NCBI GenBank assembly: GCA_041916775.1
Contig: JAYRYZ010000041.1
Span: 1 to 12,422, forward strand
DNA: 12,422 nt
Reading direction: 5' to 3'
DNA from: UBA2357 sp041916775
GTDB taxonomy: Bacteria; Pseudomonadota; Gammaproteobacteria; Burkholderiales; Rhodocyclaceae
In this document: one piece after another, positions 6,945 to 12,422 of the stretch
Layout of the letters: the number at the start of each line of letters is the position of its first letter
Position numbering within the stretch: the first letter of the stretch is position 1
Notes under the pieces: model-generated
Told to the model about the DNA's origin: nothing
What the model saw: the letters and a program-made list of their open reading frames with translations, nothing else
Databases searched by the model: none
Program-made: the position numbers and the translations under genes

Positions 6945-7600
6945 TTCCTGTCCTCGCGCGGCAGGTGACCCACCGCCCACACCGCCGCCTCGACCCGGGA
7001 ACGCAGCTCCAGCTTGCGCAGGATATGCTTCACATGCACCTTCACCGTGCCTTCGGCGATATCGAGCTCGCGCCCGATGAGCTTGTTCGAGAGCCCCTCG
7101 GCGATCCGCTCCAGGATACGCAGTTCCTGCTCCGTGAGCCCGGCCGAGGCCACCGTTGCGGGCCGGCGGTCGCGCCGCAGCGCGGCCGCCATGAGGTGAG
7201 TGAGCGCCTCGGAGACGACGATGCGTCCGGCTGCGGCCGACTGCAGCGCGGCGATCATCGCCTCGGGCTCCATGTCCTTCAGGAGATAGCCGTCAGCCCC
7301 GCCGCGCAGGGCCGCGACGAGATCGGATTCGGCGTCGGACACGGTGATCATCACCACCCGGGTGTCGAGATCCGCCTCACGCACCTTTCGCAGCAAGTCC
7401 AAGCCGGACATCTCCTTCATGTTGAGGTCGAGCAGCAGCAGGTCCGGTCGCTCGGAAAGCACCAGCGCCAAGCCTTCGCGCCCGCTCGCCGCCTCGCCGA
7501 CGATGGTGAAGGCGGGCACTGACCCGAGCAGCTGGATCATGCCTTTGCGGAACAGTGGATGGTCGTCGATGATGACGACGGTCTGTCGGTCGCGGTTCAT
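6941..7600 (-). CDS. narL: Nitrate/nitrite response regulator NarL
   Basis: This 219-residue response regulator of the NarL/FixJ family should bind promoter heptamers after phosphorylation by NarX and switch anaerobic respiration genes. The receiver domain has Asp12-Asp13 (VVIIDDHPLFRKGM), phospho-acceptor Asp58 (LLLLDLNMKEMSG), and Lys in GYLLKDMEPE. A LuxR-type helix-turn-helix follows from about residue 150 (LTEQELRILERIAEGLSNK, GTVKVHVKHILRKL). The ATG overlaps the narX stop (ATGA), so the pair is translated in tandem. NarL and NarP are hard to tell apart from sequence alone; pairing with a NarX-type kinase and a nearby heptamer dyad favours NarL. Confidence 0.93.
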   Translation of the reverse strand: MNRDRQTVVIIDDHPLFRKGMIQLLGSVPAFTIVGEAASGREGLALVLSERPDLLLLDLNMKEMSGLDLLRKVREADLDTRVVMITVSDAESDLVAALRGGADGYLLKDMEPEAMIAALQSAAAGRIVVSEALTHLMAAALRRDRRPATVASAGLTEQELRILERIAEGLSNKLIGRELDIAEGTVKVHVKHILRKLELRSRVEAAVWAVGHLPREDRK

Positions 7601-9507
7601 GCGTTTGCCTGAAGCTCCTGAAGCGAATTGTCGGTAAACGGCCGGTGCGGGTCGAAGCGCACCGACACGCGTGTGCCCCCGCCCGGCGGGGTCGCGATCG
7701 TCAACGCCCCACCCAGCCCGCGCGCACGCTCCTGCATGATTGCCAGGCCGTAATGATGCGGCTGGGCCTCGCCGCGCGGGGCGAACCCGGCGCCGTCGTC
7801 CTCGACCGCGAGTTCCACATTGCCATCCGCGAGGCAGGTCATGCTCACCCCGAGGCGTGCAGCGCCCGCATGGCGCACCGCGTTTGACAGGGCCTCGCGC
7901 ACGAGGTGCACCACATGCACCTCCTGATTGGGTCGCAGCTCGCAGCCGGCGAGGTTCACCTTGAGCGCCACCGGCAGGCCGCTGCGGGCGGCGAACTCCT
8001 CAACCGTGGCGGCCAGCAGTGCCGACAAGTCGCCGTCGATGTGCAGCCGGAAGCTCGACAACAGCTCGCGCAACTGCCGGTACGCGGAGTCCAGCCCCTC
8101 GCGCAGATCCGCGAGCCGCGCCTGGGCTTGCGCACGGCGGCTCGGGTCGGCGACATCCGGCGCGAGCAGGCTGAGCTGGATCTTCATGTAGGAGAGCGAT
8201 TGTGCGAGCGAGTCGTGCAGCTCGCGCGCGATGATCGAGCGCTCCTCCTGCAAGGCCAGCAGGCGCTCGCGCTCGCTCTGGCGGGTGATGCCGAGCGCGA
8301 TGCCCATGTGGCGCGACAAAGCCTCGACCAAGTCGCGCTGCCAATCCTCGAGACGTCGGCCGGCCGGCAGCACCAGGCGCAGCATGCCGTACATGTGCTC
8401 CGCATCGCGCAGCGGCACCATCAGTTCGTCACCCAGCGGGCCCGATTGGTAGGACCAGGGCTCGCGCTTGCCGCGGCAGCGCGCGCAGTCCGCGCCCTCA
8501 ACGCAGCCGGGGATGTTCGACACCAGGATCGCTGACGCGCCGCCATGCTTGGGTTCCATGCACGCAAAGCTGCCCTTCAGGTCGAGCATCTCCTCGATGT
8601 CGCGCAGGGTCTCGGCGTAGGATGCGGCGCTCGCCGGCGAGTGGTAGAGACGCGCGATCACGTGGTAGAGCAGCGCCAGCGAGCGGTTGCTGCGGGTGAG
8701 GTCGGCGGTCTTCTCCTCGACCCCGTGTTCGAGTTCGCGGTAGGCCACCGACAGCTCGTCCGCCATCGCATCGAACGCGGCGCCCACCTGGCCCAGTTCG
8801 TCGCGCCCTACCGCGCCGATGCGTGCCGAGAAATCGCGCGCGGCAATGCGCTGCGCCGCGGCGCGCAGTTCGCCCAGCGGCCGCAGCACACGACGACGGA
8901 TCGCCAGCAAGGCCAGTACCACCACCATCACGCTCACCAGCAATGCGGCAGCCAGGATGTCGCGCAGCCGCTGCAAACTGGCCTCCGCATCCTGCTCCAG
9001 CACCGCGACCAGGGTGTTGATCTGCGCGACGAAATCGTCCACCTGCGCGAGCAGGCGGTCATATGCCTCCGGGCTGGCGCTGCCGTACGCCGCGGCGAGC
9101 TCACGCAGCTGCGGCTGCAACTGCGACTGCCAGCTCACCGCGATGCCGCGGTAGATCGCATTCGCGACACTGCCCTCGTCGCGCTCGAGCACGCGCAGCA
9201 GATCGGCCTGGACCAGCGTCGCGTCGAAATCGGCCAACGCTGCCTCGACTTCGGCCGCACCGATGCGCCCCCCCAACCCGGTCGCGACCACCATCGCACC
9301 CGCACGATGCGCATAGCGGCGCAAGCTGCCGGCGATGTTGATCGCGCTGCCGCTGCCCTGCACCCGCTCCGCCACCAGCACCGAGGCGCTCATGCCCACG
9401 CCGCCGATCAACGCGACCGCGAGCAGGGCCGACACCAGCAGCACCAGCGTCGAACGTCCCACCAGCCACGCGGCGGAACGCCTGAAAAATGCAAAAACCA
9501 TGCGCAT
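7597..9507 (-). CDS. narX: Nitrate/nitrite sensor histidine kinase NarX
   Basis: This inner-membrane sensor kinase should detect periplasmic nitrate or nitrite and phosphorylate NarL. Numbering is from the ATG at 9505-9507 (636 residues). TM1 is at about 19-44. It is followed directly by a NarX/NarQ P-box-like stretch, SAINIAGSLRRYAHR (54-68), the family's nitrate-binding helix. TM2 is near 184-203, then HAMP to about 257. A central domain carries three cysteines (335, 341, 344), as in NarX. The HisKA_3 motif ARELHDSLAQSLSYMKIQL has His431. The ATPase part shows Asn542 in REALSNAVRHAG and DDGAG (570-574). A second ATG at 9499-9501 has AGG better spaced upstream and may be the true start. A TTG at 9538-9540 would extend it by 11 residues but lacks a ribosome site. 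Confidence 0.93.
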   Translation of the reverse strand: MRMVFAFFRRSAAWLVGRSTLVLLVSALLAVALIGGVGMSASVLVAERVQGSGSAINIAGSLRRYAHRAGAMVVATGLGGRIGAAEVEAALADFDATLVQADLLRVLERDEGSVANAIYRGIAVSWQSQLQPQLRELAAAYGSASPEAYDRLLAQVDDFVAQINTLVAVLEQDAEASLQRLRDILAAALLVSVMVVVLALLAIRRRVLRPLGELRAAAQRIAARDFSARIGAVGRDELGQVGAAFDAMADELSVAYRELEHGVEEKTADLTRSNRSLALLYHVIARLYHSPASAASYAETLRDIEEMLDLKGSFACMEPKHGGASAILVSNIPGCVEGADCARCRGKREPWSYQSGPLGDELMVPLRDAEHMYGMLRLVLPAGRRLEDWQRDLVEALSRHMGIALGITRQSERERLLALQEERSIIARELHDSLAQSLSYMKIQLSLLAPDVADPSRRAQAQARLADLREGLDSAYRQLRELLSSFRLHIDGDLSALLAATVEEFAARSGLPVALKVNLAGCELRPNQEVHVVHLVREALSNAVRHAGAARLGVSMTCLADGNVELAVEDDGAGFAPRGEAQPHHYGLAIMQERARGLGGALTIATPPGGGTRVSVRFDPHRPFTDNSLQELQANA

Positions 9508-9542
9508 GCCTGAAATCTTGGGAATACCTCTATTGATCAAGT

Positions 9543-9568
9543 GTTTGTGGAATCAGATCCACACAAAC
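9543..9568 (-). repeat. Dyad in the narX promoter or leader
   Basis: GTTTGTG (9543-9549) is mirrored by CACAAAC (9562-9568). As a folded strand it would make a nine-pair stem (GTTTG and TGGA pairing with TCCA and CAAAC) with a two-base bulge and a six-base loop. It lies 36 bases upstream of the narX ATG, next to TTGATCAA. It may be an operator or an mRNA leader hairpin. Confidence 0.5.
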
Positions 9569-9578
9569 GACAAGATTA

Positions 9579-9591
9579 ATCAAAACATCAA
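9579..9591 (-). promoter_or_regulatory. Two TTGAT half-sites of Fnr/Dnr type
   Basis: On the minus strand TTGAT occurs twice, at 9587-9591 and 9579-9583, eight bases apart start to start and in the same orientation. Each equals one half of the Fnr/Dnr box (TTGAT-N4-ATCAA), but neither has a matching ATCAA at the right spacing. A further TTGATCAA lies at 9533-9540. Binding by the neighbouring Dnr-like protein is possible but not shown. Confidence 0.3.
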
Positions 9592-9609
9592 TTTGCATGA
9601 TACCCCCTA

Positions 9610-9625
9610 TACCTCGGTGGAGGTA
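9610..9625. promoter_or_regulatory. Candidate NarL 7-2-7 binding site
   Basis: TACCTCG-GT-GGAGGTA fits the known NarL arrangement of two inverted heptamers (consensus TACYYMT) separated by two bases, with six of seven matches in each heptamer. The perfect dyad extends one base further on both sides: ATACCTC (9609-9615) and GAGGTAT (9620-9626). Another heptamer-like TACCCCC precedes it at 9601-9607. It lies between narX and dnr, so it could serve autoregulation, nitrate control of dnr, or both. Confidence 0.65.
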
Positions 9626-9726
9626 TCCGCTGCCTCTCCCCCGCACCGGACCGGCCTTTCCGCAGCGGGAACGGACTCCTAGACTGCGCTGCACACGGTC
9701 GGACTACAAGAAAAGGTGAACACACC

Positions 9727-10416
9727 ATGGGAACGCACTCGACAAACTTCGCAGGCCAGACGCTGACCCGCTTTGCCCCCTTCGATCTGCTCGACGCCAC
9801 GACCCGCACATCGCTGAGCGCGGGTGCGCGCGTGATACGGCTTGCGCGCAACGAAATGCTCGTCCATCGCGGCGACCGCCCGCGGGGGCTCTACCTGCTT
9901 GTCGAGGGCGAGCTCAAGCTGTTCCTGATCTCCAGCGGCGGCGCCGAACGCATCCTGCGCATCGTCCGCAGCGGCGACACCTTCTGCGAGGAAAGCGCCT
10001 TCAGCAATAACCCGCAGATGCTTGCGGCGCAGACGACACGGGAAAGCCTGGTGCTGTTCATCCCCACCCGCGCGATGCGCGAGGCGATGCTGGACTGCGG
10101 CGACTTCGCCGAAGCGCTGCTGGAGCGGCTGTCGGAGCGCATGTGCGACCTGCTGTCGGGCATGGAGCAGTGCGAGCAGCGCAACAGCGTGCAGCGCGTC
10201 GCGCACTATCTCGTCAAACATGCCCGCGAGACCGATTCGGCGCTGGAAGTGGAACTTGCGTGCAACAAGCAGACCATCGCCTCGCAACTCAACATGACGC
10301 CGGAGAGCTTCTCGCGCGTGCTCAGCCGCTTCGCGCGCGAGGGCTTCATCCACTCGCGCGGCCACCGCGCGATCCGCCTGACGGACTACTCCGGGCTGCG
10401 CAGCCTCGCCGCCTGA
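9727..10416 (+). CDS. dnr: Crp/Fnr-family transcriptional regulator, Dnr-like
   Basis: This 229-residue regulator has a cyclic-nucleotide-binding-like beta-barrel (about 20-120), a long dimer helix (about 125-165) and a winged helix-turn-helix of the Crp type. The recognition helix has TPESFSRVLSRF, with Glu193, Ser196 and Arg197 forming the E-x2-S-R signature that reads TTGAT half-sites in Fnr and Dnr. The N-terminus lacks the cysteine cluster that holds the Fnr 4Fe-4S centre; the five cysteines present (87, 124, 140, 149, 179) are scattered. That points to a Dnr/NnrR-type sensor, likely of NO through haem, rather than Fnr. AAGGTG precedes the ATG at suitable spacing. Divergence from narXL supports a role in denitrification control. 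Assignment to Dnr rather than another Crp/Fnr subgroup is moderately sure. Confidence 0.92.
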   Translation: MGTHSTNFAGQTLTRFAPFDLLDATTRTSLSAGARVIRLARNEMLVHRGDRPRGLYLLVEGELKLFLISSGGAERILRIVRSGDTFCEESAFSNNPQMLAAQTTRESLVLFIPTRAMREAMLDCGDFAEALLERLSERMCDLLSGMEQCEQRNSVQRVAHYLVKHARETDSALEVELACNKQTIASQLNMTPESFSRVLSRFAREGFIHSRGHRAIRLTDYSGLRSLAA

Positions 10417-11822
10417 AGCGGCACCACCTCGCATTTCTCGAGGTTCGCCGGCAACGCGAACCAGCGCTGCAGGATACGGCAGGCATCGAGATCGAAGCGC
10501 CGCTGCGGCGCACTGGCGAGCAGCGCTTCGAGCCCGGCTTCGTCCTCCGCGCTGCCGAGATGGCACCACTGGTCGAGCAGGATGTGGCTCGCCGCCTGCA
10601 GGTGCGCGCTGCGCTCCACCACCACCACCGGCCCCGCCCAGGGCCACGGTCGCAGACGCACCGCGGCGAGCGCGCCGACGAGGCGCGCGTCGTGCTCGGC
10701 AAAGCTCTCCTTGCCGCAGCACGCACCCGCGCAACGCTTGAGCTGGTGCGCCATGCACGCGCCCTTGCCGCCCGAATCCAGTCCCAGGCGGCGCGGACAC
10801 AGCCGATAGTTTGCCGCCAGTTCGCGCAGCAGGGCTTCCGCTTCCTTGCGGCTGCGGAACATGCCGTGCATGTCCTGCCATGCAGCGGGGTCGGTACCGT
10901 CGATAGCCACCCGCTTGAAGATCGGCGGGCGCTGCCGGCCGGGCAGGAACTGCAGCCCGAACACTGCCTCCTTGCTGCGCAGCATGTGGTTGTGGATGGG
11001 CTGACGCGCCTTCACCAGCGCGGCCTCCAGCAACAACGCGGAGAGCTCGCCGGCCGTCTCCTGCCACTCCACCCTGCGTACCTGGCGGGCGAGCGTCGCT
11101 TCCTTGCCATTGCGGTTGCTCGCGCCGAAGTGCTCGATCACGCGCGCGCGCAGGCTCACGCTCTTGCCGATGTAGAGCGGCAGTTCGTTCTCGCCGAAGA
11201 AGAGGTACACGCCGGGCGCGTCGGGCAGGCCTTCCAGCACGCCGTCCGGCAGGTTGGCCGGCCGCGCGGCCAGCTTCATCGCGCGCTCGCACGCCTTAGC
11301 GAGCGCATCGGCGGGAAAGGCCGCCGTGATCATTTGCATGAACTGCGCCAGCACCGCGGTGTCGCCCATCGCACGATGGCGGGCGTCGCAGCTGAAGCCG
11401 TGCCGCTCGATGAGCGCATCCAGCCCGTGGCGGTGGTACTGCGGATACAGCGCGCGCGACAGCTTCACGGTGCACAGCACCGGCGCATCGAAGGTCTGCC
11501 CCACGCGGGCGAAGGCGTTGCGGATGAAGCCGTAATCGAAGCGCGCGTTGTGGGCGACGAACACCGCGCCTTCCAGCAAGCCGCGCAAGCCGTCGGCCAG
11601 CTCGGCGAACAGCGGTGCCCCCGCGACCATCTCGTCGGTGATGCCGATCAGGCGCTGGATCATTGCCGGAATCGGCGTTTCGGGGTTGACCAGTGACTCC
11701 CAGCGCTCGACCTCGCGGCCGTCCTCGATGCGGATCACTGCGATCTCGGTGATCCGGTCGCTCACCGGATTCGCGCCGGTGGTCTCGACATCGACGAGAA
11801 CGTAGCGCTCAGGCAGGGACAA
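10386..11822 (-). CDS. DnaQ-like 3'-5' exonuclease fused to a UvrC-like GIY-YIG nuclease
   Basis: This 478-residue cytoplasmic protein joins two nuclease modules and is probably a DNA repair or processing enzyme. The N-terminal DEDDh exonuclease has Asp11 and Glu13 (LVDVETTG), Asp96 (AHNARFDYGF), and His149 with Asp154 (HRAMGD). The GIY-YIG domain begins at GVYLF (204-208) with YIGK (217-220), Arg225, a metal-binding-type Glu266 in LLLEAAL and Asn278. Beyond it, Cys342, Cys356, Cys364 and Cys368 follow the spacing of the UvrC iron-sulfur ligands. UvrC's C-terminal RNase H nuclease and HhH parts are absent, as in Cho. The start is TTG with a weak ribosome site, 23 bases after the DUF3460 stop; no ATG or GTG is available nearby in frame. 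Its last 31 bases overlap the dnr 3' end convergently. Confidence 0.93.
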   Translation of the reverse strand: MSLPERYVLVDVETTGANPVSDRITEIAVIRIEDGREVERWESLVNPETPIPAMIQRLIGITDEMVAGAPLFAELADGLRGLLEGAVFVAHNARFDYGFIRNAFARVGQTFDAPVLCTVKLSRALYPQYHRHGLDALIERHGFSCDARHRAMGDTAVLAQFMQMITAAFPADALAKACERAMKLAARPANLPDGVLEGLPDAPGVYLFFGENELPLYIGKSVSLRARVIEHFGASNRNGKEATLARQVRRVEWQETAGELSALLLEAALVKARQPIHNHMLRSKEAVFGLQFLPGRQRPPIFKRVAIDGTDPAAWQDMHGMFRSRKEAEALLRELAANYRLCPRRLGLDSGGKGACMAHQLKRCAGACCGKESFAEHDARLVGALAAVRLRPWPWAGPVVVVERSAHLQAASHILLDQWCHLGSAEDEAGLEALLASAPQRRFDLDACRILQRWFALPANLEKCEVVPLQAARLRSPE

Positions 11823-11845
11823 GGCGGACGCTGCCCGGACTACGG

Positions 11846-12034
11846 TCAGTGGTTCGCGTCGTAGTAATAGGCCTTCTGCGGCACACGCGCTTCACGATGG
11901 TTCTTCTGGATTTCCAGATCCTGCGGCTTGTCCCACCACAGCGCACGACCCTTGGCCTGCTCGGCGACCTCCTGCGGATGCTTCTCCATCCATTCGCGCA
12001 TGAACTTGGTGTGCTCGGATTCGTACATCGCCAT
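11846..12034 (-). CDS. DUF3460 family protein
   Basis: This small 62-residue protein begins MAMYESEHTKFMREWMEKHP and contains GRALWWDKPQDLE, which match the DUF3460 family widespread in betaproteobacteria. It is hydrophilic with no signal peptide or membrane helix, so it is probably cytoplasmic. Its function is unknown. AGAGGCGA in front of the ATG is a good ribosome site. A TACAAT hexamer at 12079-12084 (minus strand) is a candidate -10 element, although no good -35 stands 17 bases upstream. It may be transcribed together with the exonuclease/GIY-YIG gene 23 bases downstream. Confidence 0.9.
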   Translation of the reverse strand: MAMYESEHTKFMREWMEKHPQEVAEQAKGRALWWDKPQDLEIQKNHREARVPQKAYYYDANH

Positions 12035-12144
12035 TTCGGTTCGCCTCTGTGATGCCGCTCGGGCATGGGAAAACCGCGATTGTACTTTTGATCCTGGCGG
12101 GGCGCACGACTCACGTCAACAGACGCACGCGCGGTTTGAAGTCT

Positions 12145-12188
12145 TGAAGGGGCCGCACCAGGTGGATCGGGATCCATCAGCCCCTTCA
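12145..12188. terminator. Long hairpin between DUF3460 and the right-end gene, possible terminator
   Basis: TGAAGGGGC (12145-12153) pairs perfectly with GCCCCTTCA (12180-12188). Inside the loop TGGATC-GG-GATCCA (12163-12176) forms a second stem. The element lies 55 bases past the stop of the right-end gene. Neither side has a T-run, so a classical intrinsic terminator is uncertain. Confidence 0.4.
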
Positions 12189-12242
12189 CGGACAAGCCGC
12201 GCTCAGCGTCAGGTCGACTCGCAGTCCCACGCTACCGATCCA

Positions 12243-12422
12243 TCATGTTGCCTCGCTCCGTTGAACGGCCTGAGCAGGAGCCTGCAGCTTCACGCGCCGT
12301 TTGCGCGTCCCCAGCACATGCACCGCCATCTGCGGATACTCGGCTTCGAACGCCTGACGTGCCGCAATGGCGAGGCGCCTTGCCTCGTCATCACCGTGTA
12401 TCTTGACGCTGAAGACGCGGGT
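12243..12422 (-). CDS. C-terminal fragment of a probable AP2/ERF-like DNA-binding protein (5' end missing)
   Basis: Only the last 59 codons are in the window; the frame is open at the right edge and ends with TGA at 12243-12245. The visible start, RVFSVKIHGDDEARRLAIAA (2-21), continues with RQAFEAEYP. This resembles the end of bacterial AP2/ERF-like domains, where a strand is followed by the helix that typically reads FSVKKYGEEEAFRLAIEAR. A basic stretch TRKRRVKL follows near residues 43-50. Codon use looks like that of the neighbours. The match covers less than one domain, so the family call is tentative; the coding call is supported by reading-frame integrity and composition. Confidence 0.5.
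   Translation of the reverse strand, partial: TRVFSVKIHGDDEARRLAIAARQAFEAEYPQMAVHVLGTRKRRVKLQAPAQAVQRSEAT

Larger units (their letters stand above)
9508..9726. promoter_or_regulatory. Divergent narX / dnr control region
   Basis: These 219 bases separate the minus-strand narXL operon from the plus-strand Dnr-like gene and must hold both promoters. The narX-proximal part is clearly AT-richer than the genes. It contains TTGATCAA (9533-9540), a dyad (9543-9568), two minus-strand TTGAT half-sites (9579-9591) and a NarL-like dyad (9609-9626). For dnr, TTTCCG and TAGACT (9680-9685) at 17-base spacing are a weak sigma-70 candidate, which would place the NarL site about 74 bases upstream of the start of transcription. 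AAGGTG lies in front of the dnr ATG as a ribosome site. Confidence 0.7.

Noticed and set aside
9533..9600. A complete Fnr/Dnr box (TTGAT-N4-ATCAA).
   Set aside because: Only half-sites are present; no pair has the required inverted arrangement and spacing.
9679..11696. Long frames overlapping dnr and the nuclease gene (9679-11292 minus, 10143-11696 plus).
   Set aside because: Both translate to repetitive Arg/Ala/His-rich protein and conflict with the clearly conserved Crp/Fnr and exonuclease/GIY-YIG reading frames.
11809..12195. A minus-strand 128-residue frame over the DUF3460 gene.
   Set aside because: Its translation has no family features, while the alternative frame gives a clean DUF3460 protein with a good ribosome site.

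Overview
The window is GC-rich and reads as ordinary chromosome of a denitrifying betaproteobacterium. It most resembles Rhodocyclales such as Thauera, Azoarcus or Aromatoleum. This placement rests on gene content: a DUF3460 protein typical of betaproteobacteria, a NarX/NarL pair beside a Dnr-type regulator, and an environmental-type chemosensory cluster. No RNA gene, insertion sequence, CRISPR array or phage gene was seen.

Positions 1-5769, all on the minus strand, form a compact chemosensory operon. In transcription order it encodes a CheY-type receiver, a membrane chemoreceptor with almost no periplasmic domain, a single-domain STAS protein, a CheA histidine kinase, and a second chemoreceptor with a four-helix-bundle sensor and a tandem array of HAMP-like modules. 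The second receptor runs off the left edge. The first four genes are separated by only 5-14 bases, which suggests co-transcription and coupled translation. No CheW, CheR, CheB or CheZ gene is visible, but the cluster may continue to the left.

Positions 5770-6119 hold no convincing gene. They contain leader inverted repeats in front of cheY and a GC hairpin behind the next operon.

Positions 6120-9507, minus strand, form a tightly overlapping narX-narL-DUF2520 operon, with both junctions overlapping by 4 bases. NarX should sense nitrate or nitrite in the periplasm and phosphorylate NarL. The third product is a Rossmann-fold protein of unknown role. Divergently, on the plus strand, lies a Dnr-like Crp/Fnr regulator (9727-10416). 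The shared intergenic region carries a near-consensus NarL 7-2-7 binding site, TTGAT half-sites of Fnr/Dnr type, and a dyad in front of narX. Together they suggest a small nitrate/NO/oxygen regulatory module.

Positions 10386-12034, minus strand, hold a DnaQ-like exonuclease fused to a UvrC-like GIY-YIG nuclease, preceded by a small DUF3460 gene. The exonuclease gene overlaps the 3' end of the Dnr gene convergently. The right end has a strong hairpin and the C-terminal end of a probable AP2/ERF-like protein cut by the window edge.

The points most worth a second look are a CheZ-like D-x3-Q motif followed by a glycine linker and short terminal peptide in the first chemoreceptor, MshEN-like motifs inside CheA, the NarL site between narX and dnr, and UvrC-type iron-sulfur cysteines in the exonuclease/GIY-YIG fusion.
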